Notes under the pieces: model-generated
The model's input: the letters and a program-made list of their open reading frames with translations, nothing else
Databases searched by the model: none
Told to the model about the DNA's origin: nothing
NCBI GenBank assembly: GCA_022821545.1
Contig: JAJEDJ010000030.1
Coordinates: 186,001 to 250,000, forward strand
DNA length: 64,000 bases
DNA from: Caldilineaceae bacterium
GTDB taxonomy: Bacteria; Chloroflexota; Anaerolineae; Caldilineales; Caldilineaceae
Direction of reading: 5' to 3'
Translations under genes and position numbers: made by a program
In this document: positions 8,570 to 16,973 of the stretch, piece after piece
How the letters are laid out: every line of letters starts with the position of its first letter
How positions within the stretch are numbered: position 1 is the first letter of the stretch

Positions 8570-9448
8570 ATGGACTACAGTCACATCCAGAAGCCCGAAC
8601 TGGGCTACCGCTATGAGTTCACACTGGACGAGTTGGATGCCGCACAAGACTGCGTCGAAGCCCACGGCTTCGCGATTGTGAAGAACGTGCTTTCCGATGA
8701 GCTTGTAGCAGAGCTTCAGGAATCGGTCAGGCAGGTAATCGATCCGGATGACACGCTGGGAGAGGGCAACAGCTTCACCCACACCTCCTTCATCGAACAC
8801 TCACCTGCAATGTGGAAACTGTTCGACCACGAACCCTTCATGCGTGCGCAGCGCGTCTTCTGCCAGTCCGAAGAGCTGACCATCAACCGCACCGCCGCCA
8901 TCATCCGCAATCCCGGCTCCGATCCGCTCACCTGGCACACCGACTTCTGCGGCTTCTCCGACGGCCCGCCCACCTTCTCAGGAGACATTTTGAATCGCGG
9001 ACCCTGGCCCTCCGGTCTCTGGTTCTACATCACCGGCTCCCATCCCAGGCACGGCGGGCTTGCCGTGATCGAAGACTCGCACGTAGAAGGTTGGGAGGGG
9101 CCCGAAGGCTTCCAGCTGACCCCCGACCAGCGCTCCTTCCACCGGGTCGGGACGGAACCCAATGGCTACGTCGGCTTCGACGTGCCCGGCGTCGTGCCTC
9201 TCTTCACCGATCCGGGCGACGAAATCGTCTTCGCTTCCCGCACCTACCACTCCGCATTCCCGAACCGTATCGACCGCGTTCGGCTTTCCTGCGGCATCGG
9301 CCTGCGCCCGCGCGGGTTTCCCGTAAACGCGCCGTGGCCGCTCTCCGAGAACGCCAAAGCCTTCCTGGATGCCTTTCCCGGCCGCCTTCAACCGCTGGTC
9401 GAGGGCTACGTGGGAATCGACACTGAGTGGCGCGGCGAAGAAGCCTAA
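8570..9448 (+). CDS. phytanoyl-CoA dioxygenase family protein, copy 3 of 3
   Basis: 292-residue third paralogue. Iron ligands H123-x-D125 (in TWHTDFCGF) and the distal histidine in SRTYHSAF are present, as is the RIDRVRLSCG arginine motif. AAGAGGAG before the ATG gives it its own good ribosome-binding site. Its C-terminus is shorter than in copies 1 and 2, which both end in M-M-G. The stop codon overlaps the stop of the convergent GNAT gene by 4 bp, so the two transcripts must overlap tail to tail. It is the last gene of the row that begins at the 3258 promoter. Confidence 0.87.
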   Translation: MDYSHIQKPELGYRYEFTLDELDAAQDCVEAHGFAIVKNVLSDELVAELQESVRQVIDPDDTLGEGNSFTHTSFIEHSPAMWKLFDHEPFMRAQRVFCQSEELTINRTAAIIRNPGSDPLTWHTDFCGFSDGPPTFSGDILNRGPWPSGLWFYITGSHPRHGGLAVIEDSHVEGWEGPEGFQLTPDQRSFHRVGTEPNGYVGFDVPGVVPLFTDPGDEIVFASRTYHSAFPNRIDRVRLSCGIGLRPRGFPVNAPWPLSENAKAFLDAFPGRLQPLVEGYVGIDTEWRGEEA

Positions 9449-10470
9449 GTCCCACTCAACTCCATCCTGACCGAAGCCACCCGTCTCCCGTCCAGGTCGA
9501 ACGCCTGCCCCGCTCCGGTTCCGCGGAAACCCAGCGACTCGAACCGGGACTGCTTTTCTTCATCCTCAACCGAAACGACGGCATAGCATCCGCGCTCGCC
9601 CATTTCTTGAGACCTGCCGATCGCCGCCAGCGCCAGCTCATCCCAGGCGTCCGCAAAACGCGCATGCGCGAACGCATCGATCTGGAAGTCACCGTCGTCA
9701 TCCCTGCGCGCCGTCGCAAGCCCGACCGCCTTGCCCTCGGCCGTCATTGCCGCGAACCACGTTCCGCCGCCTGAACGGACCCGCTCAAAGCGGACATACA
9801 GGCCCATACAGGAGTTCTGCGTCGCGTAGCGGGTCGAGAACACGCCTGTATTAGCGTCCAGCACCTGCCAGTCATGCGGACAAAGGGCTAGGGGGATCAT
9901 TGGAATGCGGACTGCGGGAGACGCCTCCACCACCGTTGCTTCCCCAGCCGCGAAGTAGCTCACCAGGAAAGCTTCCGGGGACTCGCCGCCGACGATGTTG
10001 GCCATCACGTTGGCTCCGGCCAGCTTGCGCCATCCCAGGCGGTGGTAGACCCGCGCCGCGGCCGGGTTGACCGTCCCCAGGAAGAAGGCCTCGCCGCCCG
10101 CCCCGCGAAAATCCTCCACGGCCTCCCGGCAAAGTTCGGTCGCCAGGCCCCTGCCGCGAAACAGGGGGTCCGTAGCGACTTCGCTGAAACCCGCCAGGCT
10201 TGGCGCCCTCTTCGACTGTATCGTGAAGCAGGTGCTTGCCAGACGCTCGCCCTCCCTGCGCAGATAGAGCGTGCCCTCGTTGTAAGCATCTTCAGCGCCC
10301 AGGAATACTTCTCGCGCAATGTCCGGCAATACCTCCCCGAAAACTGACGCCCAAAAAGGGAAAAGCTCGTCTATCAGCGCCTCTGACAGCGGGACTTTGT
10401 ATCGCACGCGTCTCTTCTCCTTCAGTTTCAACTCTGCTTCCATGCCTTCAGTCCGGTCACTTGCCCGCAT
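9445..10470 (-). CDS. GNAT family N-acetyltransferase with two GNAT-like halves
   Basis: 341-residue protein. The N-terminal half (about 20-160) is a clear GNAT domain with the acetyl-CoA motif V-A-T-D-P-L-F-R-G-R-G-L-A-T-E-L and a later NPAAARVYHRLGW segment typical of motif B. The C-terminal half (about 220-340) repeats the fold more weakly (AVVSVEDEEKQSRFESLGF). The substrate is unknown. The ATG at 10470 overlaps the stop of the DNA polymerase IV gene as TGATG, so the pair is probably translationally coupled. The 3' end overlaps the third dioxygenase gene on the other strand. Confidence 0.8.
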   Translation of the reverse strand: MRASDRTEGMEAELKLKEKRRVRYKVPLSEALIDELFPFWASVFGEVLPDIAREVFLGAEDAYNEGTLYLRREGERLASTCFTIQSKRAPSLAGFSEVATDPLFRGRGLATELCREAVEDFRGAGGEAFFLGTVNPAAARVYHRLGWRKLAGANVMANIVGGESPEAFLVSYFAAGEATVVEASPAVRIPMIPLALCPHDWQVLDANTGVFSTRYATQNSCMGLYVRFERVRSGGGTWFAAMTAEGKAVGLATARRDDDGDFQIDAFAHARFADAWDELALAAIGRSQEMGERGCYAVVSVEDEEKQSRFESLGFRGTGAGQAFDLDGRRVASVRMELSGT

Positions 10471-11651
10471 CAAAGGTCGCTGCCCCGGCGGATGGCATCT
10501 GCGCCGAACCTCTTGCGCAGCGCCTTCACCGCCTCGTTCAGCTGGTCCTCCCTGGCCCGCGCCTCCGGGTCCGCCGCCATGTCAAAGATGCTCATCTGCT
10601 TCACCGCCGGGACCAGGCCGCTGCAACCAACCCCAATCAGACGGACAGGCGCCCCCTCACGCCGATTCGACGCCAGCAGCTCAAGGGCGATACGGCAGAT
10701 ATCCTCTTCATCGTCCACCGGTTGCGAAGGGGTGGTCTGGCGCGTCTGCGTGCTGAAGTCGGTCCAGCGCAACTTCAAACTGACAGTGCGCGCGGCCAGC
10801 CCGCCGCGCCGCAGCCGCCCGCCGACCTGCGCGGCCTGCTGCCGCAATACGCGGCGCAGCGTCTCCGTATCGACGACATCCTGCGCGAAAGTGGTCTCCT
10901 GGCTGATCGACTTGGCCTCCCGCTCGGTGACTATCGGCCGCTGGTCAAGGCCTTGCGCCTGCCGCCGCAGGTCCCGTCCCAGCTTCCCGAACTGCTGCGC
11001 CAGCTCCTCTGCAGACGCCGCCAGCAGATCGCTCACCTTGTGAATGCCTCTCGCGGCCAGCCGCTCCCGCGTCCGAGGACCGACCCCCCACAGCGCGTCC
11101 ACCGGCAACGGCGCCAAGAACTCTGTCTCCCGCCCCGGCGGCACCACCTGCACCGCCATGGGATAGTCTCCGGTGCGGACAGCCGCCTTTCCGACGTCCG
11201 TGGCGATCTTGGCCACCAGCTTGTTCGTCGCCACGCCCAACGAAGAAGGCAGTCCCAGTCTGCGCTTCACCTGCGACTGCACCATCTTCGCCAGTTCAGA
11301 GGCGTATTCGGGCCGCTCCGTCACCTCAAGAAACGCCTCGTCGATCGACAGCTGCTCCACCAATGGGGTCACGCTGTGCAGAATCTCCATCACCTGCCCC
11401 GAAATCCGGCCGTACTCGCGCATATCCGGCGGCAGCACGCGCAGCTCCGGGCACAGCCGCACCGCCTGCGCCATGCCCATCGCCGAGCGGATTCCAAACT
11501 GCCGCGCCGCGTAGGAACAGGAGGATACAACGCCCCTGCTCTCAGGCCGCCCACCGACCGCAAACGGGGTCCCCTTCAACTCCGGACGTCGCAGTTCTTC
11601 AACCGCGCAGTAAAAGGCGTCGAGATCGAAATGCAGAATCTTGCGTACCAT
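10470..11651 (-). CDS. dinB: DNA polymerase IV (Y-family translesion polymerase)
   Basis: 393-residue Y-family polymerase that copies past damaged bases without proofreading. Catalytic carboxylates are D9 in HFDLDAFYCAVEE and D104-E105 in LSIDEAFLEVT. The helix-hairpin-helix thumb part is visible as LWGVGPRTRERLAARGIHKV. The length agrees with bacterial Pol IV (about 350-420). The C-terminal end after the little-finger domain is not clearly a beta-clamp motif. No LexA-like GAAC-N4-GTTC box was seen in the upstream gap; an extended -10 element is annotated there. Confidence 0.93.
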   Translation of the reverse strand: MVRKILHFDLDAFYCAVEELRRPELKGTPFAVGGRPESRGVVSSCSYAARQFGIRSAMGMAQAVRLCPELRVLPPDMREYGRISGQVMEILHSVTPLVEQLSIDEAFLEVTERPEYASELAKMVQSQVKRRLGLPSSLGVATNKLVAKIATDVGKAAVRTGDYPMAVQVVPPGRETEFLAPLPVDALWGVGPRTRERLAARGIHKVSDLLAASAEELAQQFGKLGRDLRRQAQGLDQRPIVTEREAKSISQETTFAQDVVDTETLRRVLRQQAAQVGGRLRRGGLAARTVSLKLRWTDFSTQTRQTTPSQPVDDEEDICRIALELLASNRREGAPVRLIGVGCSGLVPAVKQMSIFDMAADPEARAREDQLNEAVKALRKRFGADAIRRGSDL

Positions 11652-11702
11652 TCAAGTGCCCCGCCAACATCGCCAGCGCCGCACGAGTCCCAATCCGCCA
11701 GT

Positions 11703-11711
11703 ATTTTAGCA
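11703..11711 (-). promoter_or_regulatory. possible extended -10 promoter of dinB
   Basis: Read on the minus strand, TGCTAAAAT gives a TGn extension and a TAAAAT -10 element about 50 bp upstream of the dinB ATG. No convincing -35 hexamer is seen at the normal distance, as is common for extended -10 promoters. Confidence 0.35.
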
Positions 11712-11729
11712 CAACCGACCTTGCCCCTG

Positions 11730-11759
11730 TTGGCGGCTTTCGAGGAGGCCGGATATGAT
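11730..11759 (+). promoter_or_regulatory. possible promoter of the EamA transporter gene
   Basis: TTGGCG (11730-11735) and TATGAT (11754-11759) with an 18-bp spacer. Each hexamer has two mismatches or fewer to consensus. It would leave a leader of about 95 nt before the ATG at 11860. Confidence 0.35.
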
Positions 11760-11859
11760 GTGCCTGCAGAGTAGGGAATGCACCCATCTGACAAGCCGCT
11801 TCTTTGGCCGGCGGAGCCTTCCCGCCTGGTCCAACGCTCCCCTTGCAAAGGCTGATCAC

Positions 11860-12825
11860 ATGAGGGACATGCCGCGCAATAGTCCTTTCACCCCGACTTC
11901 CTCACAAGGCGGGGACAATTCCGGCAATGCACGCGGTACCGCGCTCCTCTTCAGCCTGCTGATGATTGACAGCCTCCACTATGTATTCGCCCGCCTCGTC
12001 TTTCCCTACATCGAGCCCGCCCTGGGCGCCTTCTATATAATCGCCGTCGCGCTGGTGGAGGTCGGCCTGATTGGCCTCGTAACCCGCAGGCTGCGCCTGG
12101 CCCCCCTCCGCCGCATGTGGCCCACGTTCCTGGCAATCGGCATGTGCGTGGCCGTCAGCACCAGACTCAACTATGAAGCGATGGCCTTTATCGACCCCGG
12201 CGTCGCCGCCATGGTTGGCAAGATGACAGTTCTCTTCAGCCTCGGTTTCGGCCTCCTCTGGTTGGGTGAACGCTTCACCCGTCTTCAAGGCGTCGGTTCG
12301 GCAATAGCGGTCGTCGGGCTGGCGGTCATCTCCTTCCAACCGGGCGACTACCTGGGACTGGGCGCGATGATGATACTCGTCTCGACCTTCATCTACGCCC
12401 TGCACGCCGCCATCACCAAACGCAACATGGGTGAGGTGGACCTGCTCAACTTTTTCTTTTACCGCCTGCTCCTGACCGCGGCCTTTCTCGCGCTCTTCAA
12501 CATCGCCCGCGGAAACTTCGCCCTTCCCTCGGCGCAGGCGTTCCCGATTCTCGTGCTGGTCGGCACAATCGACGTCGTCGTCAGCCGCTTCCTCTACTAC
12601 TGGACGCTCCGCAAACTCGACATGAGCGTCTTCGCCGTTGCCCTCGCCGCCAGCCCTGTCGCGGCCGTGCTCTGGTCCCAGCTGCTCTTCGACGTCTTCC
12701 CCACACCCCAGCAACTGCTCGGAGGCGTCGCCATCCTGTGCGGCGTCGCGGTCGTCACCTCGGCGCCGGTCCTGGAACGGAAAATGCGCCGCTCCGCCGG
12801 CGCCGCCGCCGACCGGGGGGCCTGA
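11860..12825 (+). CDS. EamA/DMT-family membrane transporter
   Basis: 321-residue protein with about ten hydrophobic segments arranged as two EamA repeats, the second beginning near MSVFAVALAASPVAAVLWSQLLF. Family members export metabolites or drugs, and the substrate is not predictable. The ATG at 11860 is chosen because the first membrane helix begins about 25 residues later; the open frame runs back to 11755 but that stretch is polar, covers the presumed -10 and has no family look. It is divergent from dinB and convergent with rsmI. Confidence 0.82.
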   Translation: MRDMPRNSPFTPTSSQGGDNSGNARGTALLFSLLMIDSLHYVFARLVFPYIEPALGAFYIIAVALVEVGLIGLVTRRLRLAPLRRMWPTFLAIGMCVAVSTRLNYEAMAFIDPGVAAMVGKMTVLFSLGFGLLWLGERFTRLQGVGSAIAVVGLAVISFQPGDYLGLGAMMILVSTFIYALHAAITKRNMGEVDLLNFFFYRLLLTAAFLALFNIARGNFALPSAQAFPILVLVGTIDVVVSRFLYYWTLRKLDMSVFAVALAASPVAAVLWSQLLFDVFPTPQQLLGGVAILCGVAVVTSAPVLERKMRRSAGAAADRGA

Positions 12826-12900
12826 GCCGGTCCGGTCTGTCATCAGTTTTTTGCAGGTTGGTAGGGCAGATGCGGGGTAGGGCGCAGAAAACCTGAGAGC

Positions 12901-12926
12901 GGCAGGGGAGGCTGGAGCCTCCCGCC
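12901..12926. terminator. strong hairpin between convergent eamA-like gene and rsmI
   Basis: Stem GGGAGGC (12906-12912) and GCCTCCC (12917-12923) around a TGGA loop, extended by an outer GGC/GCC pair across a 2-nt bulge. A TTTT run follows about 8 nt later on the plus strand. Its position between two convergent genes fits a shared transcription terminator, though the T-tract is weak on both strands. Confidence 0.45.
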
Positions 12927-12935
12927 GTACTGCTT

Positions 12936-13601
12936 TTAGCGGCAGCCGCCAATCACGACGATAAACTCGCCCAGCAGTTTCCTGGCCGCGACCGCCTCCA
13001 ACAGGGAACTCAGCGTTCCCCGTTGCACCTGTTCGTGCAGCTTGGTCAAGTCGTTGGCCAGGGCGGCCGGCCGGTCGCCGTAAACGTCGAGCGCGTCGGC
13101 CAGAAAGGCCGGGAGCCGGTGCTGACTCTCGTAGAAGACCAACGTGTGCGGCGACTCAACATCCACTTCCAGGAAGCGCCGCCGCGCAGCCGACTTGCGC
13201 GGCGCGAAGCCGCGAAAAGTGAAGCTGTGCAGGGGCAGCCCCGAAAGCACCAGCGCCATGACCAGGCCGGTCGGCCCCGGAATGGCGGAGACAGGCAAAT
13301 TCTCCTCCAACGCCCGTCGCACCGCGGTAAAACCCGGATCGGAGATGCCCGGCGTACCCGCGTTCGTCACCACCGCCACGGTTAGCCCGCCGTGCAGGGC
13401 GCCGACGATTCGCTCCACCGCCTGCCGTTCATTGTGTTCGTGGTAGGAAAACTGGGGTGTGTCGATGCCGTGGCGCTTCAGCAGCCGGCCCGTCTTGCGC
13501 GTGTCCTCCGCCGCGATCAGGTCAACGGAACGCAACGTTTCCAGAGCCCGCAGCGAAATATCTTCGAGGTTGCCAATGGGGGTGGCCACCAGGTAGAGCA
13601 T
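12936..13601 (-). CDS. rsmI: 16S rRNA (cytidine-2'-O)-methyltransferase
   Basis: 221-residue SAM-dependent methyltransferase of the tetrapyrrole-methylase fold that modifies C1402 of 16S rRNA. Family motifs are L-V-A-T-P-I-G-N-L at the N-terminus, A-A-E-D-T-R-K-T (30-37), [10 protein letters not shown] (81-90) and L-T-K-L-H-E. The length matches the short form that lacks the C-terminal extension of E. coli RsmI. Two positions differ from the usual consensus: V-T-N before AGTPG where V-S-D is common, and A-N-D before LTKLHE where A-R-E is common. The gene starts 1 bp after the stop of the upstream aminotransferase gene, so they form one transcript. Confidence 0.9.
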   Translation of the reverse strand: MLYLVATPIGNLEDISLRALETLRSVDLIAAEDTRKTGRLLKRHGIDTPQFSYHEHNERQAVERIVGALHGGLTVAVVTNAGTPGISDPGFTAVRRALEENLPVSAIPGPTGLVMALVLSGLPLHSFTFRGFAPRKSAARRRFLEVDVESPHTLVFYESQHRLPAFLADALDVYGDRPAALANDLTKLHEQVQRGTLSSLLEAVAARKLLGEFIVVIGGCR

Positions 13602-13602
13602 G

Positions 13603-14823
13603 TCAGCCCGTTAACCGGGCGGGCGGCTTTTCCTGCCGGCCGCCTTTCTCCACGCCGGCCGCAAACTCATCTATCGCGGCAAAGAGGCGCTCAAGGTCGG
13701 AAGGCCACACCTCGCCCATGTGGCCGATTCTGAAGGCCTTCCCCTTATAGGGACCGTACCCGTTCGCGATCTGCATCTCCCGCTGGCCAAGGAAGCCATT
13801 CAGCCGGCTGATATCCAAGCCCCTGCCATTTTCTACTGTCGTCACGGTATCCGACTCATAGCCGGACTCAGCCATCAGGCCGAAACCGTTGTCGATGGCC
13901 CAGGCCCGGCTCATCTGTCCGCAGTGGGCGTGGCGGGCGTAGCGGGCCTCCAGACCTTCGTCGAAGATGCGGTCCAGCTGCACGCTGAGCGCGCGCAACA
14001 GGGAGATCGCCGGTGTCGCCGGCGTCGTGCTCCGCCGGCGGTACTTGTCGAGCTGCAAAAAGTCGAAATACCAGCCGCGATCGGAAAGCGTCGCCGCACG
14101 CTCCATCAGGCGGTCGCTGACGGCGGCGAAGGCCAGTCCGGGCGGCACGGCCAAAGCCTTTTGGGACGAAGTGAGCAACAGATCCAGGCCCCAGGCATCG
14201 AAGGGCAGCTTTACGCCGCTGAATGACGAGACCGCGTCTACCAGGACCAATGTGTCCGGGCTGACCCGGCGTACAGTCTCTGCGATCTCCCCCACTGGGC
14301 TGGCAACTCCGGTGCTCGTCTCATTGTGAACAACCGTGATCGCGTCCACAGGGCCGTCTGCGAGGGCCTGCTCCAGTGCTTCCTCGACAGCGGCCGGCTT
14401 GACCGCAGTACACCAGGGAACCTCCACAGCGACCGCCTCTTTGTTGCAACCGACGGAAACGTCATGCCAGCGCTGGCTGAACGCCCCGTTTACAAAATTG
14501 ATCACGCGCCCGCCGACGCCGTTGCGGATCGCCGCCTCCTGCAAGCCGGAACCGGAAGCCGCGACCGTGAAGACCCTCGCCTCCGTATGGCTGAGCGCCT
14601 GCAGCTGCTCACTGCACTTGCCAAAGAGCGACTCCAGCTCGTCACTGCGGTGGCCGATCATCGGCATGTCCTGGGCAGCCAGCGTCGCAGGATGCACATC
14701 GGTCGGCCCGGGCACAAAGAGCCTCTGCGGCGGCTTGTCCGCCGGCGTCTCAAATCGGGCACTCTTCAACCCGTCCCTTGACAAACTGTTACCTGCCTTT
14801 GAACTTTGAACTGTCGCTGTCAT
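13603..14823 (-). CDS. class-V PLP aminotransferase (alanine-glyoxylate / serine-pyruvate type)
   Basis: 406-residue fold-type-I PLP enzyme. The Schiff-base lysine lies in T-S-S-Q-K-A-L-A near residue 221. It is preceded by [16 protein letters not shown], which has the PLP-pyridine aspartate, and the N-terminal [13 protein letters not shown] motif is typical of the COG0075 family. The start is the ATG at 14823 with AGGAG ten nt upstream; the longer open frame from 14958 is unsupported. Substrates in the family include serine, alanine, 2-aminoethylphosphonate and glyoxylate, and cannot be separated here. It is co-transcribed with rsmI. Confidence 0.83.
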   Translation of the reverse strand: MTATVQSSKAGNSLSRDGLKSARFETPADKPPQRLFVPGPTDVHPATLAAQDMPMIGHRSDELESLFGKCSEQLQALSHTEARVFTVAASGSGLQEAAIRNGVGGRVINFVNGAFSQRWHDVSVGCNKEAVAVEVPWCTAVKPAAVEEALEQALADGPVDAITVVHNETSTGVASPVGEIAETVRRVSPDTLVLVDAVSSFSGVKLPFDAWGLDLLLTSSQKALAVPPGLAFAAVSDRLMERAATLSDRGWYFDFLQLDKYRRRSTTPATPAISLLRALSVQLDRIFDEGLEARYARHAHCGQMSRAWAIDNGFGLMAESGYESDTVTTVENGRGLDISRLNGFLGQREMQIANGYGPYKGKAFRIGHMGEVWPSDLERLFAAIDEFAAGVEKGGRQEKPPARLTG

Positions 14824-14935
14824 CTGTTTCGAACTCCTCGTTGACACTGTATGGGCCGGTCGGAGAAGAAGAAGCGGCCCGAAGCAGGCCGGTTGCGTGC
14901 GTCCGCCGGCTTTACGGTCGATGAACGGATTGAAT

Positions 14936-15607
14936 CTATGCGCCAACCGGCTCCACACAGCCCGGCGCGTCGTTGCGCGGGTTATTGACCATCTTGCTGA
15001 CCGCCACAGCCCGCATCGACGCGCCGCTGAACGGCCGCATCAGATGCAAGAGTGGGTCGGCCTTTTGCACAGTTGGATCGAGCCACTCGTCGTAGTCCTG
15101 TCGTTCCAGAATCACCGGCATGCGGTGATGGAGCGGCTCCATAAACTCGTTGGCATCCGTCGTCAATAGCGTGCATGACTCGATCACCGAACCGTCCTGC
15201 TCCCAGTGTTCCCACAGCCCGGCAACGCCGAAGACATCGCCCGACTCCAGTCCGATGAGATAGGGTTGCTTGCCGTCCGGCTCCTTTTTCCACTCATAGA
15301 ATCCGTCGGCCGGCACGATGCAGCGCCGGTACTTGTAGGCGGCGCGGAATGAGGGCTTTTGCGCCGCAGTCTCCGAACGGGCGTTTATCATGCGGCTCCC
15401 GATCTTGGGTTCCTTGGCCCAGAACGGAATCAGCCCCCAATTCAGATAGGTCGCCTCCCGCATTCCGCCATGGGGATTGGTGCGCACGGCCAGTACAGGC
15501 TGAGTCGGCGCGATGTTGTACCTCGGTCCGGTCGGAGGCGCCTCATCCAGTTCAAACAGCATCTGCAGATTCTGCGGCGAAGCCCGCAGCACAAATCGAC
15601 CGCACAT
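14936..15607 (-). CDS. SRAP-domain protein (YedK/HMCES-like abasic-site binder)
   Basis: 223-residue SRAP protein. The catalytic Cys2 follows the initiator Met (M-C-G-R-F), and N75 (in MINARSET), E105 (in GFYEW) and H161 (in HHRMPVIL) complete the active site. Family members form a covalent thiazolidine link to abasic sites in single-stranded DNA and so protect stalled forks. GGGAGG lies 5 nt before the ATG, and a good promoter is seen upstream at 15662-15691. Confidence 0.92.
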   Translation of the reverse strand: MCGRFVLRASPQNLQMLFELDEAPPTGPRYNIAPTQPVLAVRTNPHGGMREATYLNWGLIPFWAKEPKIGSRMINARSETAAQKPSFRAAYKYRRCIVPADGFYEWKKEPDGKQPYLIGLESGDVFGVAGLWEHWEQDGSVIESCTLLTTDANEFMEPLHHRMPVILERQDYDEWLDPTVQKADPLLHLMRPFSGASMRAVAVSKMVNNPRNDAPGCVEPVGA

Positions 15608-15661
15608 CTTTGCCTCCCATGATCGTACAGACGCAAACGTTTTCAGCCAGGATATTTCTCG

Positions 15662-15691
15662 ATCTTAGCCACTGCCCCCCACGATTGTCAA
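15662..15691 (-). promoter_or_regulatory. promoter of the SRAP gene
   Basis: On the minus strand TTGACA (15691-15686) and TAAGAT (15667-15662) are separated by 18 bp. The leader to the ATG at 15607 would be about 50 nt. This lies in the 328-bp divergent gap 15608-15935. Confidence 0.6.
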
Positions 15692-15816
15692 CTAACGCCC
15701 CCTGCTATCGTCCCCCCGCCCTTCAACCCTGATCGCTCACTTCCCGCCGCAGACCGCAGCCCGCCGACCACAGCCCGCTGAACACTGAACTCTGCAGTTC
15801 CAACTACCCCTCCCGT

Positions 15817-15845
15817 TTGACGGTTCTCAATCCACCGGGTAGCAT
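15817..15845 (+). promoter_or_regulatory. promoter of the metallophosphoesterase pair
   Basis: TTGACG (15817-15822), a 17-bp spacer and TAGCAT (15840-15845). It points toward the gene starting at 15936 and lies in the same divergent gap as the SRAP promoter. Confidence 0.5.
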
Positions 15846-15890
15846 AGCGGGCAGTGCGCCGCGGACATGCCGCCGCAGACATAACGCCGT

Positions 15891-15918
15891 AGAAACACTG
15901 CCGCAGAAACACTGCCGC
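15891..15918 (+). repeat. 14-bp perfect tandem duplication upstream of a metallophosphoesterase
   Basis: AGAAACACTGCCGC occurs twice head to tail (15891-15904 and 15905-15918). It ends 17 bp before the ATG at 15936 and sits where a ribosome-binding site would be expected; no purine-rich site is visible there. The region just before it is rich in degenerate GCCGCAGAC-like words. Confidence 0.8.
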
Positions 15919-15935
15919 CAAGGCTCTCACCGCCC

Positions 15936-16973
15936 ATGCGACTTGCCGTTCTCGCCGACATTCACGGAAACTTGGCCGCGCTGCAGGCCGTCCAGACTGA
16001 GCTGGAGAGGCTTCAGCCCGACTTCGTCGTTCTCGACGGCGATCTGATCAACCCGATGCCGTTCAGCAACAGCGTCGTGGACATCGTGCGCGCCTCCGAC
16101 TGGGCGGTCGTACGCGGCAATCATGAGTTTTACCTCCTCGACTACGGTACAGACCGCGCCCCCCAAGGCGCCCGCGACTCGGAGCGCTGGGGCATTCTCC
16201 ACTGGCTCGTGAAACGCATCGGGACGGAACAGGCCCATTACCTGGCCGCGCTGCCGGACGAAATCAGACTGCAATTTCGCGGCGCGCAACCGATCCGCGT
16301 TGCGCACGGCGTACCGGGCCGCAATCGCGTCGGCTTCTACCAGAATATGCCCGTCGAGAAGATCATCCCCGCGATCGAATCCATCGAAGAACGCAACGTC
16401 ATCTCCGCCCATACCCATGTCCAGGTTGACCGTCATCTGTACAAGAACGATCTGCCGGATCCGTTAACCGATCCCCATGAAAGCGAATCGGTCTTCAAGG
16501 ACGGCGGCTCTTGGCAGGGGGCCGGACCCAAAGGCGACAGCCCGGCCCAGCGTTCGGAATCAGCCGGAAAACGCTGTCACCACTGGCATCTGATGAATCC
16601 CGGGAGCATCGGTCTCCCTCTCAACGGCGACCCGGCCGCCCAGTTCGCCCTGATGGAATCAGTGACGGAAGACGACGAACCCGGCGGCTGGAAGGTCCGG
16701 CACGTCCGCGTTCCTTACGACCGCTGCCCCGTGCTTGAGGCCTTTTCCACCGAAGGGCTGCTCGAGGCAGGCGGCGCAATCGCCATGCTGTTCTACTGGG
16801 AGCTGGTCACCGCCGAACCGGAGATCATCAATTTCTTCCGCTGGTGCTGGTCCAACGACCATGACCCCGACGCGGAAGACATCCGGCACTCCTTTGCCGC
16901 CTACAGCGAAGCCACCGGGCGGGCGCAGTACGTTGACCAACGCGATCCCCTGAAGGCGGCGCGGCCGCTATGA
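15936..16973 (+). CDS. metallophosphoesterase, calcineurin-like
   Basis: 345-residue phosphoesterase. Metal-binding motifs run in order: D8-x-H10 (LADIHGN), G-D36-L-I-N, G-N62-H63-E and a later S-A-H-T-H. This is the YfcE/PP2A-like arrangement for a dinuclear metal centre. About 40 extra residues, charged and Ser/Gly-rich (SWQGAGPKGDSP...), separate the HTH motif from the N-P-G-S motif, an insertion its downstream paralogue mostly lacks. No clear ribosome-binding site precedes the ATG. Its TGA overlaps the next gene as ATGA. The substrate is unknown; phosphodiesters and dinucleotides are common in the family. Confidence 0.84.
   Translation: MRLAVLADIHGNLAALQAVQTELERLQPDFVVLDGDLINPMPFSNSVVDIVRASDWAVVRGNHEFYLLDYGTDRAPQGARDSERWGILHWLVKRIGTEQAHYLAALPDEIRLQFRGAQPIRVAHGVPGRNRVGFYQNMPVEKIIPAIESIEERNVISAHTHVQVDRHLYKNDLPDPLTDPHESESVFKDGGSWQGAGPKGDSPAQRSESAGKRCHHWHLMNPGSIGLPLNGDPAAQFALMESVTEDDEPGGWKVRHVRVPYDRCPVLEAFSTEGLLEAGGAIAMLFYWELVTAEPEIINFFRWCWSNDHDPDAEDIRHSFAAYSEATGRAQYVDQRDPLKAARPL

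Noticed and set aside
10236..11774. 512-codon plus-strand frame
   Set aside because: Antisense to dinB and the GNAT gene; Arg/Pro/Leu-rich with no motif.
11652..11860. LexA box for dinB
   Set aside because: No GAAC-N4-GTTC or close variant in the gap.
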